Of a stretch of 64,000 nucleotides of DNA, positions 49,661 through 57,605 are shown piece after piece. Positions within the stretch are counted from its first letter, which is position 1. Each line of letters starts with the position of its first letter. Location of the stretch: positions 7,869 to 71,868 of the forward strand of contig JAZQWV010000068.1 in assembly GCA_045632525.1 (NCBI GenBank), in the 5' to 3' direction. Source of the DNA: Fimenecus sp045632525 (lineage in GTDB: Bacteria > Bacillota > Clostridia > Oscillospirales > Acutalibacteraceae). The notes beneath the pieces were generated by a model that was given only the letters and a program-made list of their open reading frames with translations, searched no databases and had not been told where the DNA came from. The translations under genes and the position numbers were made by a program.

Positions 49661-50929
49661 TTGAAAGCGTATGAAAGCAATGCGCACTATCCATCAAAAG
49701 TGCGTGAATGTTCAAATTTTGCTGTTCGTGAAATCAAAAGAGTGTGCGAACAGATAGGTTCTCGTCCTGCAGGTTATGAGGGCGAAAAAAAGGCGCAGGA
49801 TTATGTTGAAAAACTCATGACTCCAATTGCTGATGAAGTTACAAGAGAAAAATTCACATTAAGTCCAAAAGCATTTATGAGTTGGGTTACAATTGACGGC
49901 GCTTTGGCATTGGTTGCAGCAGTTTTGGGTATCCTTGCATTTACAGGTCTTGTGCCAGCAGTTGCAGGGGTTTTACACATTCTTTCAGTTGTTCTTTGCG
50001 TAATTGCATTAGTTTTTGCAATTGGTGAATTTTTGCTTTATAAAAAGGTGCTTGACCCATTCTTCAAAAAAGAAGAATCAAGCAATGTAATCTGTAAAAT
50101 CAAGGCAACTGGCGAAGTAAAAAGAAGAATTATTGTCGGTGGTCACATGGACTCTGCTTATGAGTGGAGATATACATATATGGGTGGTCCAAAAATGGTT
50201 ACAACAGTTGTTGCAGGCGCTCTTTTGGGACTTCTCGTTACATTAATTGTTGGCATTGTTGGCCTCTTTGCAGACCCTCAGAGTGCTAATATTGCTTTAA
50301 TTGTTATTCAGGCAATCGTTGTTCCATTTATGATTGCAGTTCTTTTCTTCGTTAACTGGAAATTAGTTGTTGATGGTGCAAATGACGACCTTACAGGTGT
50401 GTTTACATCGATGGCAGTTCTTTTATACCTTAAAAACAATAATATCAGCTTTGAAAATACTGAAGTTATTGCAGTTTCAATGGGTGCTGAAGAAGAAGGT
50501 CTTCGTGGCTCAAAGGCTTATGCAGAATTGCATGGTGACGAATTCAAAAACGATGGTGTTGAAACAGTTTTCATTGCTCTTGACACACTTCGTGACTATG
50601 AATTTATGGGTATTGTTACAAAGGATATGACAGCAACTGTTAAACTTGATAGCAGTGCTTGTGCTCTTATGAAAAAGGCAGCAGATATTGCAGAAGTGCC
50701 TGTTAATTTTACAACAACACCACTTGGCTCTACTGATGCTGCAGCAATGCAACAGGGCGGCATTAAATCGGTAGCATTTACAAGTATGGACCCTGCTCCT
50801 GCGAGATATTATCACACTCGTCTTGATACGGTGAAAATGCTTGAAATGAAAACTATTGAAGATGTGCTTAAAATTGTTCTTGAAACCGTGTTCTTATTTG
50901 ATGAACAGGGACTTAAAGATACCTATTAA
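49661..50929 (+). CDS. Membrane-embedded M28-family metallopeptidase
   Basis: A 422-residue protein with the M28 zinc motifs: GGHMDSA (His near 162), DGANDDLTG (Asp near 243), GAEEEGLRG and PARYYHTRLDT. Two transmembrane helices (about residues 80-135) precede the catalytic core, and two or three more (about 175-235) are inserted between the first and second metal ligands, which is unusual for M28 aminopeptidases. It starts at TTG 49661, 8 bp after GGAGG; GTG 49646 would overlap that site. A TGA-TAAAAT -10 lies at 49618-49623. Substrate peptides are unknown. Confidence 0.85.
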   Translation: MKAYESNAHYPSKVRECSNFAVREIKRVCEQIGSRPAGYEGEKKAQDYVEKLMTPIADEVTREKFTLSPKAFMSWVTIDGALALVAAVLGILAFTGLVPAVAGVLHILSVVLCVIALVFAIGEFLLYKKVLDPFFKKEESSNVICKIKATGEVKRRIIVGGHMDSAYEWRYTYMGGPKMVTTVVAGALLGLLVTLIVGIVGLFADPQSANIALIVIQAIVVPFMIAVLFFVNWKLVVDGANDDLTGVFTSMAVLLYLKNNNISFENTEVIAVSMGAEEEGLRGSKAYAELHGDEFKNDGVETVFIALDTLRDYEFMGIVTKDMTATVKLDSSACALMKKAADIAEVPVNFTTTPLGSTDAAAMQQGGIKSVAFTSMDPAPARYYHTRLDTVKMLEMKTIEDVLKIVLETVFLFDEQGLKDTY

Positions 50930-50954
50930 TTTCACCGAAAGGGGAAAATATATA

Positions 50955-52112
50955 ATGAAAAAGAATTTTATGAGAGTGCTCAGCCTTGTAATGGTGCTTG
51001 CCATAATGGTTGCATCTTTTGCAGGATGTGGCACAGGAAAAGAAGTTAAAAGACCAGAGGCTGTGTCAGTTAAAACAGACCTTAAAGATGTTTATTTCAC
51101 ATTTACTTATGGTGAACTTAAAGACATTCTTCCTGGTGACAAATTAGCAATTTTATATGAAAACATTAACAAGAAGCTCGATAGTAGAGAAGTTAAACTT
51201 TCATATTATGAACTTGTTTCTAAATTTGGTGGTCAAGAATATTTCCCTGCACTTTTAAACCTTATTTCTGACGAAGAAAAGGCTGCATTTATCGCAAATC
51301 AGCAAGATGTTCTTGATTATTTCAATAACAGTATCAACGACATTAAGCAGAATAAAACTGCTTTGGTTGAATATAAAGAAGATTTTTGGATTAATCATGA
51401 TGGTGGAGTTGTTTTCAAGGATTTAGAAGGCAATGAATTAGATGGTCAAGATAAATTCAAAGCAGCATTCCGTCTTTATGCAGATACTGCTCTTAAAAAT
51501 ATCGGCAATTACCTTATGCGTTCAGAAGGACCAATCGAAAAAGGTGAGGACCTTACAGATGTTATTTACCCATTAGGTGTAAACACAGCAAGCACACTTT
51601 CACTTTCAGACCTTTACACAGATACAGACAAAAAGACAGGCATTGTTACTCAACCTGTTTATTCATCAGTTGTTCCAACATTCGTTTATGACCTTGACGA
51701 AAAAGGTAATAATGCAAAATACACAGAAGGCGAAATGGAAGGCGAATATATTTTTGTTCCATCAGAAATTTTTAGAACAATTAATATTGCCATTAAACCA
51801 GAATTAGCAAGCGTTGAAAAAGCATTCACAGTTCGTGAAAAAGACGGCATTCTCAAAGAGTTTGAAAAGGCATCAAATTATTTAACACTCAACTCATTTG
51901 ACATTGCATTCGCGCCTTGCAAGATTTCAGCAGGCTTTAACGCAGTTAACGACCAGATGACTTATGCAACATTTGAGAAAAATATGATTATCACTGCAAA
52001 TGTTACTTTCACAGGTGCACTTGCAGAATATGGCACAGTAATCGTTGAATTCCCTTGCACATCATCACTTACATATAATTTTGGTTGGGAAACAGCAGAA
52101 ACAGCGGAATAA
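50955..52112 (+). CDS. Lipoprotein of unknown function
   Basis: A 385-residue lipoprotein: signal peptide MKKNFMRVLSLVMVLAIMVASFAGC with the lipobox Cys near 25. The mature part has alternating helical and beta regions (YGELKDILPGDKLAILYENINKKL, LRSEG-type helices, YPLGVNTASTLSLSDLYTDTDKK) and no motif I recognise. ATG 50955 follows GAAAGGGG, 25 bp after the M28 gene; the two are probably co-transcribed. It is followed by a terminator. Confidence 0.8.
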   Translation: MKKNFMRVLSLVMVLAIMVASFAGCGTGKEVKRPEAVSVKTDLKDVYFTFTYGELKDILPGDKLAILYENINKKLDSREVKLSYYELVSKFGGQEYFPALLNLISDEEKAAFIANQQDVLDYFNNSINDIKQNKTALVEYKEDFWINHDGGVVFKDLEGNELDGQDKFKAAFRLYADTALKNIGNYLMRSEGPIEKGEDLTDVIYPLGVNTASTLSLSDLYTDTDKKTGIVTQPVYSSVVPTFVYDLDEKGNNAKYTEGEMEGEYIFVPSEIFRTINIAIKPELASVEKAFTVREKDGILKEFEKASNYLTLNSFDIAFAPCKISAGFNAVNDQMTYATFEKNMIITANVTFTGALAEYGTVIVEFPCTSSLTYNFGWETAETAE

Positions 52113-52149
52113 TTGTAATTTTTCACAAAAAATAGGCAAATATTTTTAC

Positions 52150-52180
52150 AGCGACACTCGTTTTGGGTGTCGCTCTTTTG
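52150..52180 (+). terminator. Terminator of the M28-lipoprotein operon
   Basis: AGCGACACTC / GGGTGTCGCT (one G-T), TTTT-type loop, CTTTTG tail. Confidence 0.75.
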
Positions 52181-52209
52181 TTGATTTTATGATAATCTGG
52201 GTGTAAAAT
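52181..52209 (+). promoter_or_regulatory. Promoter for the lipase-like gene
   Basis: TTGATT, 17 bp, TAAAAT, abutting the preceding terminator. Confidence 0.6.
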
Positions 52210-52244
52210 AAAAATATGGGATTTTGATTTAAAGGGGAATTATT

Positions 52245-54272
52245 ATGAAAAAGATTTTATCAGTTGTTCTCGCAGTTCTTATGATTTTTTCTACAATATC
52301 AATTATAGGTTTTGCAAAACCAGAAGAAAAGGTGCCTGTGGTAATCTTGCAAGGCTATTCAGGTCCTAACCTTGCTTATGCAGATGAAAACGGTGAGCCC
52401 ATTATTGAAAATGGAGAAGTAAAACTTGCTTGGCCATTAAATTTTGACAATCTTGGTGCAGAGATTACGGCCTTACTTGCTGATGTTACACTCAATCAAA
52501 GTGACCTTGTTGATGCAATTGTTGATGTGTTGCAAAGATATTTTGCGCCACTTGAAATGTATCCTGATGGCACATCAAAAAACAATCTTGTTCCATATCC
52601 AAGTGGGGCAGCGGCTACTCGTGCATCAACTCTTATTGAGAATGGTATGGAGCAGTATATTCCAGAAGCGGTAGTTGCTGAAATGGCAATGGAAGAAGTA
52701 GGCGCAGAAAATGTGTTCGGCTTTACACAGGACTGGCGACAGAGTCAGGTGGATTCCGCTGCTGACCTTGATACATATATTCAAGAAGTAAAAGCAATTA
52801 CAGGTGCAGACAAGGTTGATATTTATGGTCTTAGCCACGGTGGTCAGTATGGCACGAGTTATCTTTACTATTATGGCCATAAGGGCGATGTAAGAAATGC
52901 TATATTTGGCAACCCTGCAACATTGGGTACATCTGCAGTAGGTTCATTCTTTACAGGTGAATATGTAGATGCAAATCTTGAAGATGTTATTGCCTTTGTT
53001 GAACACGGCTTTGAATATGAAAAAGACTGGGAATGGCTTTTGCAACTTCTTTTGCTTGATGAATTTCTTGTTGAGATTGTAAATAGTGCACTTATCAACA
53101 CCGATTTGCTTGAGGGAATTGTGCTTATTCCATCTCTTTGGGATTTTGTTCCACATAATTATTTTGAAGAAGCACTTCAATATGTTGGACTTAATGAAAC
53201 AGATAACGGAAAACTTTACAATGATACAGTTAAATTCCATGCTGATGTTTCAAATGGTGGATTAAATCTTGCAAACAAGCTTGCAGACCTTGAAGCAAGT
53301 GGTATGAAAATAGGTTATGTTTGTGGTAGCGGCTATGATTCAGTCAACGGCAAATATAACTCTGATATTCTCATTGATACATACCTTTCATCTGGTTCAT
53401 ACTGTGCACTTGCGGACGAAACTTTTACAAGCGATTATGTTCAGAAGAATACAGTTTGCGATAATCCAAATCATTATCATATTTCACCTGATTTTGATAT
53501 TGACGCGTCAACAGGATTCTTGCCAGACAGCACTTGGTATATCAAAAATCAGGGCCATGGTATGATTATGCATGACGAATATTCAAAAAATCTTGTTCAC
53601 GATTTCTTGTGGGGTGACATTGATACTGTTTATTCAAGCAAAGAGTATCCACAGTTCAATATATCACAAAACAATTCTGAAATTATTTATGCAAGATTTG
53701 ACAACACAAGTTCGGGTTATCATTCTACCAACGATACTGCACTGGTTCTCAAAAATATGTCTGTTGAAGCAGAGATAGTTATATGGGAGATAAAAGCAGT
53801 TGGTGCAGATATCACATTCAACTATACACCGGGGATGAGAGTTCCAATGGGCAAGGTTGTTGAAATTGAAGCGGTAAATAACGATTTTGACAATGCCGAA
53901 AAGCCATTTGCAATTGATGTGACTTATACACTTTTAAACACACAGATGACATATACAACATCTACTATTAAATTCACACCAATGACAGATGAGCAAATGG
54001 AAAAGTTTAGTTATCTTTCTCAGGTTGCTGCTGTTATTCCGGATGAAATAACAACCGAGAGCACAACAGTACCTGATGATACAACAACTGAAACAACAAC
54101 GCTAGAAAGTCAAACAGAAGAAAAAACAACAGAGACTAAAACCGAAAATGTTAAACCGGGGAAAAATCCAAACACAAGTAGTAGAGTTGTTCCTTTTGCT
54201 TCTGTGGGCGTGATTTTTGGTGCACTTGCAGTTGTAATAGGTGCAAGCACAAAACGCAAGAATGAAGAATAA
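52245..54272 (+). CDS. Secreted LCAT/lipase-like alpha/beta hydrolase with sortase-type tail
   Basis: A 675-residue protein: signal peptide (residues 1-24, ending IIGFAKP), an alpha/beta hydrolase with FGFTQDWRQSQ and the nucleophile elbow YGLSHGGQYG (Ser near 200), and a candidate catalytic His in NQGHGMIMHDEY (near 445), as in lecithin:cholesterol acyltransferase-like lipases. A beta domain and a Thr/Glu-rich linker lead to KNPNTSS, a hydrophobic helix and KRKNEE, the layout of a sortase cell-wall sorting signal of the NPxT(S/N/G) kind. Its substrate is unknown. Monocistronic. No sortase was seen in the window. Confidence 0.8.
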   Translation: MKKILSVVLAVLMIFSTISIIGFAKPEEKVPVVILQGYSGPNLAYADENGEPIIENGEVKLAWPLNFDNLGAEITALLADVTLNQSDLVDAIVDVLQRYFAPLEMYPDGTSKNNLVPYPSGAAATRASTLIENGMEQYIPEAVVAEMAMEEVGAENVFGFTQDWRQSQVDSAADLDTYIQEVKAITGADKVDIYGLSHGGQYGTSYLYYYGHKGDVRNAIFGNPATLGTSAVGSFFTGEYVDANLEDVIAFVEHGFEYEKDWEWLLQLLLLDEFLVEIVNSALINTDLLEGIVLIPSLWDFVPHNYFEEALQYVGLNETDNGKLYNDTVKFHADVSNGGLNLANKLADLEASGMKIGYVCGSGYDSVNGKYNSDILIDTYLSSGSYCALADETFTSDYVQKNTVCDNPNHYHISPDFDIDASTGFLPDSTWYIKNQGHGMIMHDEYSKNLVHDFLWGDIDTVYSSKEYPQFNISQNNSEIIYARFDNTSSGYHSTNDTALVLKNMSVEAEIVIWEIKAVGADITFNYTPGMRVPMGKVVEIEAVNNDFDNAEKPFAIDVTYTLLNTQMTYTTSTIKFTPMTDEQMEKFSYLSQVAAVIPDEITTESTTVPDDTTTETTTLESQTEEKTTETKTENVKPGKNPNTSSRVVPFASVGVIFGALAVVIGASTKRKNEE

Positions 54273-54302
54273 AAAAAGACGGTCGAAAGACCGTCTTTTT
54301 TA
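54273..54302 (+). terminator. Terminator of the lipase-like gene
   Basis: AAAAAGACGGTC / GACCGTCTTTTT with a GAAA tetraloop and a T tail. Confidence 0.92.
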
Positions 54303-54369
54303 ATGAGTAAATGAGTTTGAATTTGTCGCTGGGGTCATCACCCACTACAAACTAACCACTTTGGTAAAA

Positions 54370-54443
54370 TGTAGGGGAGGGTCTCCGTGCCCTCCCGCAT
54401 TATGCGATAAAAATACGGGCGAGCACAGAGACTCGCCCCTACA
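54370..54443. repeat. REP/MITE-like inverted repeat
   Basis: Arms of 28 bp (TGTAGGGG...CTCCCG and CGGGCGAG...CCCCTACA) with compensating changes, 18 bp apart; GC-rich in an AT-rich gap. Intergenic repeats with TGTAGGGG ends are common in Firmicutes genomes. The element interrupts nothing visible, but an open frame runs through it into the next gene. Confidence 0.75.
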
Positions 54444-54525
54444 TTGTTCCTTTTTAGTTCAATATGGAACTATATTAAATAGCTTTACAAAATTTGTGAT
54501 ATTATCTTTTTCAGGAGATTATATT

Positions 54526-54807
54526 ATAACAAAAACAATTTCTAGGCTCTGGAGCGGGAATCTTGACCCTATAATGCGATTGGGTATGAATAACCCCGAA
54601 ATCGCAAAAATGGAAAAACTAATGTCAGATAATTATAGTAAATTAAAATCAAAACTTAATGACGAGCAAAAAGAAATTTTAGAGAAATATTTAGATTGTG
54701 TAAACGATTATGTGCTTTTAATCAGTGAACAATCTTTTTGTGATGGTTTTTGCTTGGGCACAAAAATATCGGCAGAAGCGTTGATAGTTGGCGAACAGTT
54801 AATGTAG
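54526..54807 (+). CDS. Small DUF6809-like protein with no regular start codon
   Basis: The conserved frame reads TKTISRLWSGNLDPIMRLG, NPEIAKMEKLMSDNYSKLKSKLN, EKYLDCVNDYV and EQSFCDGFCLGTKISAEAL, a pattern I associate with small clostridial proteins of the DUF6809 type (function unknown). A good ribosome site, CAGGAGA (54512-54518), is followed 7 bp later by ATA (54526) where an ATG is expected; ATT at 54523 is the other option. Either a non-standard start is used, or the gene has lost its start and only a shorter product from ATG 54571 is made. The open frame also runs back through the repeat to 54361, which has no ribosome site. Confidence 0.6.
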   Translation: MTKTISRLWSGNLDPIMRLGMNNPEIAKMEKLMSDNYSKLKSKLNDEQKEILEKYLDCVNDYVLLISEQSFCDGFCLGTKISAEALIVGEQLM

Positions 54808-54813
54808 TTGTTG

Positions 54814-54842
54814 TTGACTTTTGCGTGGGTTGGTGATATATT
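54814..54842 (+). promoter_or_regulatory. Promoter for the 54892 gene
   Basis: TTGACT, 17 bp, TATATT with an extended -10 (TGA). Confidence 0.65.
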
Positions 54843-54891
54843 AGCAATGTAATGCTACGGCTTTACAAAACAAGAAAAGGGGTATGGAAAA

Positions 54892-55416
54892 ATGAAAAAA
54901 TTTGATATCAAAAGAATAATAGGTTTTGTTGTTGGTGTTGTGATAGTGGTAGCAGTTCTTTTTATCACTGATGGAAAAGCAGAAAAAGAATTGATGGGCA
55001 CTTGGGCTTATGCTTATACTACAGAATATGCTGAAGATTTAGATGTTGAACTCACAGAATATTTTGAAGTCACCGAAGGCAGATACCGTTGGTATATGGA
55101 TAAAGAAGAAACAAAAGCTTCATTATTAAAAGCTTATGATGAATATTTCAAATCTGAAGAAATAACTGAAGAAGATGTAATCGACTCTGGTTACAAATCA
55201 ATCGAAGATTGTAAAGCACAGTGGCTTGAAGAAGATTTGAAGAATATTGTTGACGACTATAATGAAGATGCTGGCGCAGGCACTTGGCAGATTAATCAAG
55301 GCACATTCTTATTCATTGAAGATGGCACTTCACGCGAGTATAAGACAGAGTACAGAATAGATGACAATACTTTGTATCTTCAGACAGACGGACTTATTCT
55401 CACTAAAGTTAAATAA
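54892..55416 (+). CDS. Membrane-anchored small protein of unknown function
   Basis: A 174-residue protein with one N-terminal transmembrane helix (residues 9-26) and an acidic extracytoplasmic domain. It begins ELMGTWAYAYTTEYAEDLDVELTEYFEV and ends with a beta strand (TEYRIDDNTLYLQTDGLILTKVK); the LMGTW...L.LQ pattern is reminiscent of lipocalin-like beta-barrel proteins, a weak inference. Own promoter; AAAAGGGG ribosome site. Confidence 0.7.
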   Translation: MKKFDIKRIIGFVVGVVIVVAVLFITDGKAEKELMGTWAYAYTTEYAEDLDVELTEYFEVTEGRYRWYMDKEETKASLLKAYDEYFKSEEITEEDVIDSGYKSIEDCKAQWLEEDLKNIVDDYNEDAGAGTWQINQGTFLFIEDGTSREYKTEYRIDDNTLYLQTDGLILTKVK

Positions 55417-55429
55417 TTAGAAAAAACAG

Positions 55430-55457
55430 TTGACAAACCATATTTTTGTGTTATAAT
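55430..55457 (+). promoter_or_regulatory. Consensus promoter of the infC operon
   Basis: TTGACA, 16 bp, TATAAT: exact consensus boxes. Confidence 0.9.
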
Positions 55458-55464
55458 AACAGAG

Positions 55465-55605
55465 CAAAATAAAGCAGAACGGATTTTTGTTCTCACCCGT
55501 CGACTACGAGTTGACCGGTCAATACTTTACTAAAAAGTTTGATTTGTAATGGTGCGGGCAGAATTTCTGTCCGCATTTTTAATTTTCTCGAAGGGGTGTT
55601 TATTT
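55465..55605 (+). ncRNA. infC-rpmI-rplT leader RNA (L20-leader-like)
   Basis: About 140 nt of structured leader before infC: TTGACCGGTCAA (55511-55522) is a perfect palindrome, with further pairing around CGTCGAC and GTTGAC, and a terminator hairpin before the coding region. In Firmicutes this operon is controlled by ribosomal protein L20 binding such a leader and causing premature termination; that mechanism is inferred here. Confidence 0.65.
55553..55580 (+). terminator. Attenuator in the infC leader
   Basis: TGCGGGCAG / CTGTCCGCA (one G-T), 5-nt loop, T5, 25 bp upstream of infC. Confidence 0.8.
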
Positions 55606-56124
55606 ATCAGTACCAAAGAATTGCAAATCAATGAAGAAATTCGCGACAAAGAAATCAGAGTTATTACCGACGACGGTGAACAACTTGGAATTATGTCTGC
55701 AAAAGATGCTTTGAAAGAAGCTGAAAAGCGCAGTCTTGACCTTGTAAAAATTGCGCCTAATGCGCAGCCACCTGTTTGTAAGATTATGGACTATGGCAAA
55801 TACCGTTTTGACAAGGCAAAGAAAGAAAAAGAAGCAAAGAAAAATCAGAAAGTGATTGAAACTAAAGAAATTCGTCTTTCTGTGAACATTGATACTCATG
55901 ACTTTGATACAAAGGTAAATCATGCACTTAAATTCTTGAAATCAGGCAACAAGGTTAAGGTTTCAATCCGTTTCAGAGGTCGTGAAATGGCTCACGCACA
56001 TTTGGGTAACGGAATTATGGAACGCTTTGCTGAAGCCGTATCAGAACTTGGCAGTGTTGACAAACCAGCAAAACTTGAAGGTCGTCAGATGCTCATGTTC
56101 TTGTCACCAAAAGGTGCAAAGTAA
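55606..56124 (+). CDS. infC: Translation initiation factor IF-3
   Basis: Binds the 30S subunit and proofreads start-codon choice. The 172-residue protein begins (M)STKELQINEEIRDKEIRVI and has PPVCKIMDYGKYRFD at the domain linker, then VSIRFRGREMAHAHLG in the C-domain. The frame is open back to 55549, but AAGGGGTG at 55591-55598 points to ATC at 55606 as the start. A non-standard AUU/AUC/AUA start is a known hallmark of infC and makes the gene self-limiting. First gene of infC-rpmI-rplT. Confidence 0.93.
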   Translation: MSTKELQINEEIRDKEIRVITDDGEQLGIMSAKDALKEAEKRSLDLVKIAPNAQPPVCKIMDYGKYRFDKAKKEKEAKKNQKVIETKEIRLSVNIDTHDFDTKVNHALKFLKSGNKVKVSIRFRGREMAHAHLGNGIMERFAEAVSELGSVDKPAKLEGRQMLMFLSPKGAK

Positions 56125-56158
56125 AAAGTAAATTATATTAAATCAGGAGGATATTATT

Positions 56159-56356
56159 ATGCCAAAGATTAAAACACATAGCGGAGCTAAAAAAAGATTT
56201 AAGCTTTCAAAGAACGGCAAGCCAATCAGAGCACACGCTAACAAGTCTCACATCTTAACAAAGAAGAGCACAAAGAGAAAAAGAGGACTTCGTCAGACAG
56301 CTGTTGCTGATAAGACAAATACAGCACAGATTAAGCGTCTTATTCCTTATAAATAA
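56159..56356 (+). CDS. rpmI: Ribosomal protein bL35
   Basis: A 65-residue basic protein of the large subunit: MPKIKTHSGAKKRFKLS and HILTKKSTKRKRGLR are the family hallmarks. CAGGAGG precedes the ATG. Second gene of the infC operon, 34 bp after infC. Confidence 0.97.
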   Translation: MPKIKTHSGAKKRFKLSKNGKPIRAHANKSHILTKKSTKRKRGLRQTAVADKTNTAQIKRLIPYK

Positions 56357-56408
56357 TCGAAGCGTGAAAAACGCATAATTGAACGTTAACTATCGGAGGT
56401 AAAGAGAA

Positions 56409-56765
56409 ATGGCACGTGTTAAAGGTGCGATGATGACTCGCAAAAGAAGAAATAAAGTATTAAAACTCGCTAAGGGTTACTATGGCTCAAAGAGCAAACT
56501 TTTCAGAACAGCTAAACAGGCTGTTATGAAGAGCGGCAACTATGCATATATCGGCAGAAAGCAGAAGAAACGTGATTTCAGAAAGCTCTGGATTACAAGA
56601 ATTTCAGCTGCTTGCAAAATGAATGGTATGAACTACTCATCATTCATCAACGGTCTTAAAAAAGCTGGTATTGACCTTAACAGAAAGATGCTTTCAGAGA
56701 TTGCTATCGCTGACCCAGCAGCTTTCACAGCTCTCACAGAAAAAGCTAAAGAAGCTCTTAAATAA
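56409..56765 (+). CDS. rplT: Ribosomal protein bL20
   Basis: A 118-residue large-subunit protein, also the usual autogenous repressor of this operon. ARVKGAMMTRKRRNKVLKLAKGYYG and RKQKKRDFRKLWITRI are typical. CGGAGGT precedes the ATG. The operon ends just after it at a terminator. Confidence 0.97.
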   Translation: MARVKGAMMTRKRRNKVLKLAKGYYGSKSKLFRTAKQAVMKSGNYAYIGRKQKKRDFRKLWITRISAACKMNGMNYSSFINGLKKAGIDLNRKMLSEIAIADPAAFTALTEKAKEALK

Positions 56766-56772
56766 GAAAATT

Positions 56773-56818
56773 AACCACGCATGAGGATTTCCCTCGCGCG
56801 TGGTTTTTGCGTTTTTTG
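56773..56818 (+). terminator. Terminator of infC-rpmI-rplT
   Basis: AACCACGC-TGAGG / CCCTCG-GCGTGGTT with a short loop and two T-runs. Confidence 0.8.
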
Positions 56819-56822
56819 AAAT

Positions 56823-57605
56823 ATGATGAATATTGTAATAACTGCTAAAAATAACCCGAAAATTAAAGAAACCAAGGCTCTCTTAACATCATCAAAAGAG
56901 CGTAAAAATAGCGGACTTTTCGTGCTTGAAGGTGTCCGTCTTTGTTGTGATGCCATAAAGAGTGGTTGCAAAATCGCAAGTGCTTTCTGCACAGAAAATT
57001 GTATGGAAAAATACAGCGAAGACATTGCTCTTGTAAAAGAAAATTGCGATAATTTTTATCTTGTGTCAAACGATGTGTTGAAAGCTATCAGCGATACAGT
57101 TACACCACAGGGTGTTGTTTGTGTTGCAAAAATGTGCACAAACGACTTTGAATATGAGAGTGGCAAAAAATATATTGCGCTTGATACTGTTCAAAATCCC
57201 GACAACTTGGGTGCAATTTCGCGCACAGCCGAGGCTTTTGGTATTGACGGAATGATAATTTTTGGTGGTTGCGATATTTATAATCCAAAGACTTTAAGGG
57301 CATCCATGGGTGCGCTTATCCGTTTGCCTGTAAAGGTTTGTGAAAGCCTTGCAGACGAAATGAAAAAATGCAAAAAGGTGGGAATAAACTCTTTTGCAAC
57401 TGTCCCTGACAGAGATGCAAAAGATATTACAAAAGTTGATTTTTCAAAGGGAGCATTTTGCATAATCGGTAACGAGGGCAATGGTGTATCACAAGAAATT
57501 ATTGACTTGTGTGATAAAAAAATCACAATAAAGATGGCAGGCAGAGCAGAATCACTCAACGCCGCAGCAGCTGCATCAATAACTATGTGGGAATTGGTAA
57601 AATGA
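56823..57605 (+). CDS. TrmH/SpoU-family RNA 2'-O-methyltransferase
   Basis: A 260-residue SPOUT methyltransferase acting on rRNA or tRNA ribose with S-adenosylmethionine. An N-terminal substrate-binding domain (KERKNSGLFVLEGVRLCCDAI) is followed by the knotted domain: LDTVQNPDNLGAISRTAEAFG (motif 1), IIGNEGNGVSQE (motif 2) and IKMAGRAESLNAAAAASI (motif 3). The position just after rplT is common in Firmicutes. It lacks a strong ribosome site and starts at either of two ATGs (56823, 56826). It overlaps dprA by 4 bp. Confidence 0.9.
   Translation: MMNIVITAKNNPKIKETKALLTSSKERKNSGLFVLEGVRLCCDAIKSGCKIASAFCTENCMEKYSEDIALVKENCDNFYLVSNDVLKAISDTVTPQGVVCVAKMCTNDFEYESGKKYIALDTVQNPDNLGAISRTAEAFGIDGMIIFGGCDIYNPKTLRASMGALIRLPVKVCESLADEMKKCKKVGINSFATVPDRDAKDITKVDFSKGAFCIIGNEGNGVSQEIIDLCDKKITIKMAGRAESLNAAAAASITMWELVK

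Noticed and set aside
54361..54525. N-terminal extension of the DUF6809-like protein through the repeat
   Set aside because: The segment is translated repeat sequence without a ribosome site and breaks the expected protein start.
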